Assembly: GCF_014656435.1 (NCBI RefSeq)
Contig: NZ_BNCK01000008.1
Coordinates: 124,001-188,000, forward strand
DNA length: 64,000 bases
Reading direction: 5' to 3'
Origin: Thalassotalea marina
GTDB taxonomy: Bacteria; Pseudomonadota; Gammaproteobacteria; Enterobacterales; Alteromonadaceae
Shown here: positions 60,398 through 64,000 of the stretch, piece after piece
Layout of the letters: every line of letters begins with the position of its first letter
Numbering within the stretch: the stretch's first letter is position 1
Notes under the pieces: generated by a model
Told to the model about the DNA's origin: nothing
Databases searched by the model: none
The model's input: the letters and a program-made list of their open reading frames with translations, nothing else
Position numbers and translations under genes: made by a program

Positions 60398-60613
60398 TCA
60401 ACTGTTTTTTATTCGAAAACCAATTTTTAAAGTCACTTGAAAGTGGCCAACTTTGCCATCAACAATATGGCCACGTGTTTCGGTCACTTCAAACCAGTCC
60501 ATGTTATCAACTGATTTGCTACATTCGGCTAATGCATTGTGAATTGCGTCTTCTATGCTAGTTTTAGATGAACCGACAAGTTCAACTTTTTTATATGTGT
60601 GATGGTCTGACAT
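60398..60613 (-). CDS. Dodecin flavin-storage protein
   Basis: The 71-residue protein has the dodecin pattern: KKVELVGSSKTSIEDAIHNALAECSKSVDNMDWFEVTETRGHIVDGKVGHFQVTLKIGFRI. The tryptophan in DWFEV stacks flavins in the dodecamer. It binds FMN or riboflavin and buffers free flavin. No second gene is coupled to it. It lies in reverse orientation 60398-60613, upstream of the FabH-like gene on the other strand. Confidence 0.95.
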   Translation of the reverse strand: MSDHHTYKKVELVGSSKTSIEDAIHNALAECSKSVDNMDWFEVTETRGHIVDGKVGHFQVTLKIGFRIKNS

Positions 60614-60790
60614 GTGTTATTCCTGAATTTAAACAATTGGCTATATTCACTATAGTCAATGTTTGCTTAACAGCGAGCGAGTTAATGCTAAAAACAGCAA
60701 GTATTGGACTAATGAGAAACAAACTATTAGTATCGAGTGATACAACTGGTATGATCAGTTCCTAGAATATATAAGGTTGAGGTGAATAAG

Positions 60791-61855
60791 ATGTACGCTG
60801 CAATTACAGGGTGGGGAAAGTGTTTACCACCAGCTACTTTAACAAATGATGACTTAGCCACGTTTTTAGACACAAGTGATGAATGGATCACAAGCCGAAC
60901 CGGGATGAAAGAAAGGAGAATTTCACACGTCACGGTGAGCGAGTTGGCGCATATAGCTTGCGAACACGCATTGGCGGCAGCGGGAAAAACTGCAGCAGAC
61001 GTAGAGTTAATTGTTTTTGGTAGTACAACGTTTGATGAACTTTGTCCAAATGCTGCTTCTAATGTTCAGCGACTATTAGGCGCAGACAAAGCGGCTTGTA
61101 TGGATGTAAATACCGCTTGTACTAGTGGTATGTATAGTTTGAGTACGGCTACTGCCATGATTAAAAGTGGCGTTGTTAAAAATGCATTGGTCATTGGTGC
61201 TGAAGTGATATCTCCAATTATGGAATGGCAAAATCGTGATGTCGCCGTGTTGTTTGGTGATGGAGCAGCGGCTTTGTTTCTTGAGGCATCTGAACAAGCT
61301 GAAGGTGTGCTAACTGAGGCATTAGGTTGTTTTGGCGAATCTCGAGATATTCTTGCCGTGCAAGGATGGGGTATGAAATATGCGAATAAAGCTAGAACAT
61401 TAGGCGATGCCCAATGGAATTTCTTAGGGCAAGAAATTTTCAAAAAAGCTGTTGCAGGTATGGCACAAGGCTGTGAACAGGTACTCGAAAAGTTATCGCT
61501 AACCTCAGATGACATTGATTTAGTCGTTCCACATCAAGCTAACTTACGTATTATAGATTCGCTGGCTAAAAAACTATCTATCGATAAATCAAAGGTATTT
61601 GTCAATATTGAAAAGTACGGCAATATGTCGGCAGCAACTGCATTAGTTGCATTTGTTGAGTCTATTGAGCAAGGTTTAGTTACTGAAAACAGTAAAGTAT
61701 TACTGCCTGCATTTGGTGGAGGTTTAACCTGGAGTGCTCATGTTGTGTCATTCTTAAATAAGCCTGTTGCCAAATCTCAAAGTGATGCATCACTACCTGA
61801 ATCGTCAAAATCAGGTTTAGCGTTAGTTCAGGATATTATCCAAGCAAAGCAGTAA
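60791..61855 (+). CDS. Beta-ketoacyl-ACP synthase III family protein (FabH-like)
   Basis: The 354-residue thiolase-fold enzyme has a catalytic cysteine at 110 in VNTACTSGMYS, histidine in VVPHQANLRI and asparagine in KYGNMSAATA. It condenses an acyl starter with malonyl-ACP, or a related reaction. ATG 60791 follows GAGGTG; GTG 60782 is also in frame. It sits outside any fatty-acid operon and is followed by a GNAT gene, so it is likely a second KAS III with specialised substrate, rather than the housekeeping fabH. The C-terminal tail after SFLNKPVAKSQ is longer than usual by about 25 residues. Confidence 0.88.
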   Translation: MYAAITGWGKCLPPATLTNDDLATFLDTSDEWITSRTGMKERRISHVTVSELAHIACEHALAAAGKTAADVELIVFGSTTFDELCPNAASNVQRLLGADKAACMDVNTACTSGMYSLSTATAMIKSGVVKNALVIGAEVISPIMEWQNRDVAVLFGDGAAALFLEASEQAEGVLTEALGCFGESRDILAVQGWGMKYANKARTLGDAQWNFLGQEIFKKAVAGMAQGCEQVLEKLSLTSDDIDLVVPHQANLRIIDSLAKKLSIDKSKVFVNIEKYGNMSAATALVAFVESIEQGLVTENSKVLLPAFGGGLTWSAHVVSFLNKPVAKSQSDASLPESSKSGLALVQDIIQAKQ

Positions 61856-61947
61856 ATAGGTTCATTTGAATCTATTTATTGTTGCTATTTGACCTTTTTG
61901 AAGTTTTGTTGTTATTGTTTATAAAAACAACAATTAGAGGGTCATGT

Positions 61948-62613
61948 ATGTCAAGTGTAGCTCCTACAGCAACCAAAGAAGATATCAGAGCGGCATATTT
62001 AAATGCAGAAGATTTAAAACTGGCGGTGTCGCTTTTATATCAGGCATATCACGATGATCCGGTATTTTTACAGATATTTGAAGGCGAAAAAAGTGATTAT
62101 GAGCAAAGATTACGCTCATCAATCAGAGAAGAATTAAACGCGTTTTGGCAAGCTAGACAGCCAATTGTTGGCTTATACTTGGGCGAATCTATGGTCGGAG
62201 TAGCTTGTTTAAACAGCCGTCAAGATGGTCTAGCGTCCGGTAGATTTTGGCACTGGCGATTAAAAATGTTACTTGGTGCGGGCTATTTCAGCACCAAGCA
62301 AATGATCGAAAAAGAAGAAACGGTCATGTCTGCCGTTCCGATGAAAAACTTCCATGTGCTTTCCTTTATTGCAATTCACCCTTTACATCAACATCATGGT
62401 TTTGGTCACTATTTAATGGCCGCTGTTAATACGTTATTAGAAGAATACCCCGACAGTGAAGGGGTTGCTGTTTATGCCACTAATGAAAAATACAAAGCCT
62501 TTTTTAATGATGTAGATTATCAATTTGTAAAAGAAGTATCCGTTGGTAATGTCACTGGTTCATTAATGGTGCATTATCGGGAAGACAAAGTTGATGACTC
62601 AATAGCCTCATAG
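61948..62613 (+). CDS. GNAT family N-acetyltransferase
   Basis: The 221-residue protein has a GNAT core: LKLAVSLLYQAYHDDPVFLQIFEG, LYLGESMVGVACLNSR, VLSFIAIHPLHQHHGFGHYLMAAVNTLLEEYPD with the CoA loop (HQHHGFGHYL), and YATNEKYKAFFNDVDYQFVKEV. It acetylates an unknown amine or protein. ATG 61948 follows AGAGGG; upstream in-frame sequence back to 61879 is hydrophobic and lacks a ribosome site. It stands 92 bases after the KAS III stop and may share its transcript. Confidence 0.85.
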   Translation: MSSVAPTATKEDIRAAYLNAEDLKLAVSLLYQAYHDDPVFLQIFEGEKSDYEQRLRSSIREELNAFWQARQPIVGLYLGESMVGVACLNSRQDGLASGRFWHWRLKMLLGAGYFSTKQMIEKEETVMSAVPMKNFHVLSFIAIHPLHQHHGFGHYLMAAVNTLLEEYPDSEGVAVYATNEKYKAFFNDVDYQFVKEVSVGNVTGSLMVHYREDKVDDSIAS

Positions 62614-62633
62614 CGCCAATTTGCTATAAATTT

Positions 62634-62651
62634 TGTAAGACATGTCTTACA
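62634..62651. promoter_or_regulatory. GacA/UvrY box upstream of the CsrB-type RNA
   Basis: TGTAAG-ACATGT-CTTACA is a perfect palindrome with the GacA/UvrY consensus TGTAAG-N6-CTTACA, about 165 bases before the inferred RNA start. In related bacteria such a site activates csrB or rsmY-type RNAs through the BarA/UvrY (GacS/GacA) system. Confidence 0.82.
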
Positions 62652-62817
62652 TGTGCGTGAGATATTTAGCTTTTTATCGCAGAAAATCAAACATTGCATT
62701 TAATTAAGTTTTTGTAATATAAGGGGTTATCTTGTTTTGCGGTATGTATTGTATAAGCTTCTGCCTTTTGGTTGTATTTTATTGCCTACGAAAAAAACGA
62801 AAAGCGCGTAATATTAA

Positions 62818-63130
62818 AGTTGTCAGGACGACATAGAAACGGAATGCTTAAGTGTTTAGCAAAAGCTAAACAAATTTCTAGATTGAAATGTTAGGGATTA
62901 AAACGGTATTTTGACAAGGATGATCTGAGCAGGGAAGATAGCTAGGAAGCTGATGGACGCATGCTGTGACTTAGGATAAGTCGCTTATAGGGACATTGAA
63001 GGACGATTAACGGATCTAACAAGGAAAGGCTAAGGAAAGCTATTTAGGGATGAAGCGGGAACTATATTTATGCAGGAAGCATTAAGCTAGTTAGAGAAAT
63101 GCGGCTCTTTAATGGGCCGCATTTTCTTTA
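62818..63130 (+). ncRNA. csrB: CsrB-type regulatory RNA
   Basis: The region 62820-63130 has no open frame but holds sixteen GGA motifs, many as AGGA or AGGGA. The first, AGGAC, lies in a GTC/GAC hairpin near the inferred start. It ends in a terminator. CsrB-family RNAs titrate the CsrA/RsmA translational regulator through such loops. The -10 candidate TAATAT lies at 62809-62814; the -35 is weak. Start and end are approximate. With the GacA/UvrY box upstream the classification is strong, though which paralogue (csrB, csrC) cannot be said. Together with 62614-62817 and the short stretch to 63196 it fills the gap after the GNAT gene. Confidence 0.85.
63098..63130 (+). terminator. Terminator of the CsrB-type RNA
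   Basis: AATGCGGC (63098-63105) pairs perfectly with GCCGCATT (63116-63123), followed by TTCTTT. It closes the GGA-rich region. Confidence 0.9.
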
Positions 63131-63196
63131 TTCAATTTCTAAATACCCACAACCATTCTGCTCATACTCCAAAATAGCTATCGCTATTTCTTTGTG

Positions 63197-64000
63197 TTAT
63201 AGCCATTTTCCAAAGTAACTATTTTTGCCAATAGCTGCTTGGCTACCTTTTAATGAAAAATCATATCCACAAACAGTAAATGTGTTTTTATAGGCTAAAT
63301 CCTTAATGATCTTATCCGTATCTAAAGGCGAGAATGTAGCAACATAAGTGTCGTTATTAGTGACCATAACGTTTATCACACGATACTGACTTCCGTTATT
63401 AAAACTGAGGCTAGCACATGATTTGTCACCCTTTGCCGTCAATACGTCCCATAGTGTTTGGCTTGCAATTTCGTCGGCTTGCCATCTAAGTTTAATTCCA
63501 TCAAATTCATTACTAGCTAATTCAAAATCATCCGGCATAGCAACAATATTTAATAGCTCACCGGTTGAAGTTTGTGATTGCGTTACTTGTTCAACTTTCG
63601 ATGGTAGATCGACTTCTTCAGGCGCCACAGCAGAATCATTGGTGATTCGGATGACAACTAATATCAAAACCAATGAAAAACAAAGCGGGGCGATTATTTT
63701 AATATGTCTAATGGATAAAATGTTGTCCTTGAACCACTGTTCAAGGTTTACCGATTTCAAATTTGTAGGCTGCTGAAAAGTTGAATTTGCCCTATGGTTA
63801 ATTTCTGCTAATTGCAGGTGCTCTACAGAGCCATGAAGGCTCGGCTCTATTTTATTTCTATCATGTACAGATTTCGTTGCGTTAGCTAATAAGTCAACAG
63901 GGCCAGCATAGCCCTGTGTATATTGTTGATTGTTTCGTGTTGGTAATGAAATGAGATAACTTGCTGTCATTAATGAAGGTATAAAAGCAAGTAATAACCA
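63197..64000 (-). CDS. Membrane-anchored hypothetical protein, probably continuing past the window
   Basis: An ATG lies at 63970 (257 residues), but the frame is open to the window edge and the ten upstream codons (WLLLAFIPSL) extend the hydrophobic run into MTASYLISL. So the true start is probably beyond 64000. The protein has a second membrane helix (IIAPLCFSLVLILVVIRI, around residues 93-110) and then a periplasmic domain with cysteines in KSCASLSF and FTVCGYDF that may pair. No family is recognised. It converges on the CsrB-type RNA. Confidence 0.65.
   Translation of the reverse strand, partial: WLLLAFIPSLMTASYLISLPTRNNQQYTQGYAGPVDLLANATKSVHDRNKIEPSLHGSVEHLQLAEINHRANSTFQQPTNLKSVNLEQWFKDNILSIRHIKIIAPLCFSLVLILVVIRITNDSAVAPEEVDLPSKVEQVTQSQTSTGELLNIVAMPDDFELASNEFDGIKLRWQADEIASQTLWDVLTAKGDKSCASLSFNNGSQYRVINVMVTNNDTYVATFSPLDTDKIIKDLAYKNTFTVCGYDFSLKGSQAAIGKNSYFGKWL

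Noticed and set aside
61066-61515. 149-codon open frame antisense to the KAS III gene
   Set aside because: Opposite strand of a conserved enzyme; composition is Ser/Ala rich as in codon shadows.

Overview
The window reads as chromosome of an AT-rich marine gammaproteobacterium in the Alteromonadales, most likely Colwelliaceae (Thalassotalea or Colwellia type). This is inferred from a mix of genes: a large TonB-dependent receptor, an imuA-imuB-dnaE2 mutasome, EfpL, a DUF3545 protein, an ArsJ arsenate operon, PEP-CTERM-like surface proteins and a CsrB-type RNA. No rRNA, tRNA, CRISPR, prophage or complete insertion sequence was seen. Most of the window is ordinary chromosome with short operons.

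Region 1 to 12 kb: the end of a TPR protein, a zinc-ribbon protein, an orphan periplasmic binding protein, a GFA protein and a TonB receptor that starts with TTG. Then come hydrolases, a SatD/DUF3307 pair with a repeat-rich control region, and a TetR/hydrolase operon behind a clear palindromic operator. ribA follows, with its terminator folded over its own stop codon. Region 12 to 21 kb: bluB, preceded by a possible 10-codon leader, a secreted thioredoxin-like protein, and a LexA-boxed imuA-imuB-dnaE2 operon with a fourth, overlapping gene of unknown function. After that come three small membrane proteins and a 0.5 kb stretch holding gene remnants.

Region 21 to 39 kb: pirin and glutathionyl-hydroquinone reductase with a LysR regulator and a VOC protein, membrane proteins, a methyltransferase/GNAT pair, a second orphan binding protein, an RmlD-like reductase, a thioesterase, secreted peptidase and serine-hydrolase genes, Spo0M, an esterase, and ppc. 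Region 39 to 47 kb: an arsenate operon (arsenate reductase fused to ArsR, a dedicated GAPDH, ArsJ), then a c-di-GMP-I (GEMM) riboswitch controlling a PEP-CTERM-like surface protein, then an aldo-keto reductase and a dihaem-rhodanese fusion.

Region 47 to 64 kb: an M14 peptidase, efpL, a YtrA-type GntR regulator with a membrane protein, and a two-gene operon for an extracellular nuclease with a dockerin-like tail and a small cohesin-like protein with a PEP-CTERM-like anchor. DUF808, HDOD, DUF3545, hpf and MOSC genes follow. A deacetylase lies with an acetyl-CoA-transferase/GNAT fusion, then dodecin and a FabH-like synthase. Near the end an unlabelled CsrB-type RNA sits behind a perfect GacA/UvrY box.

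The strongest candidates for something new are the nuclease-dockerin/cohesin-anchor pair (50.7 to 53.8 kb), the riboswitch that appears to hide the ribosome binding site of a surface protein (42.8 kb), the fourth gene of the mutasome operon (19.1 kb) and the repeat array upstream of satD (8.6 kb). All functional statements come from reading the sequence and recalling families; no database search was run.
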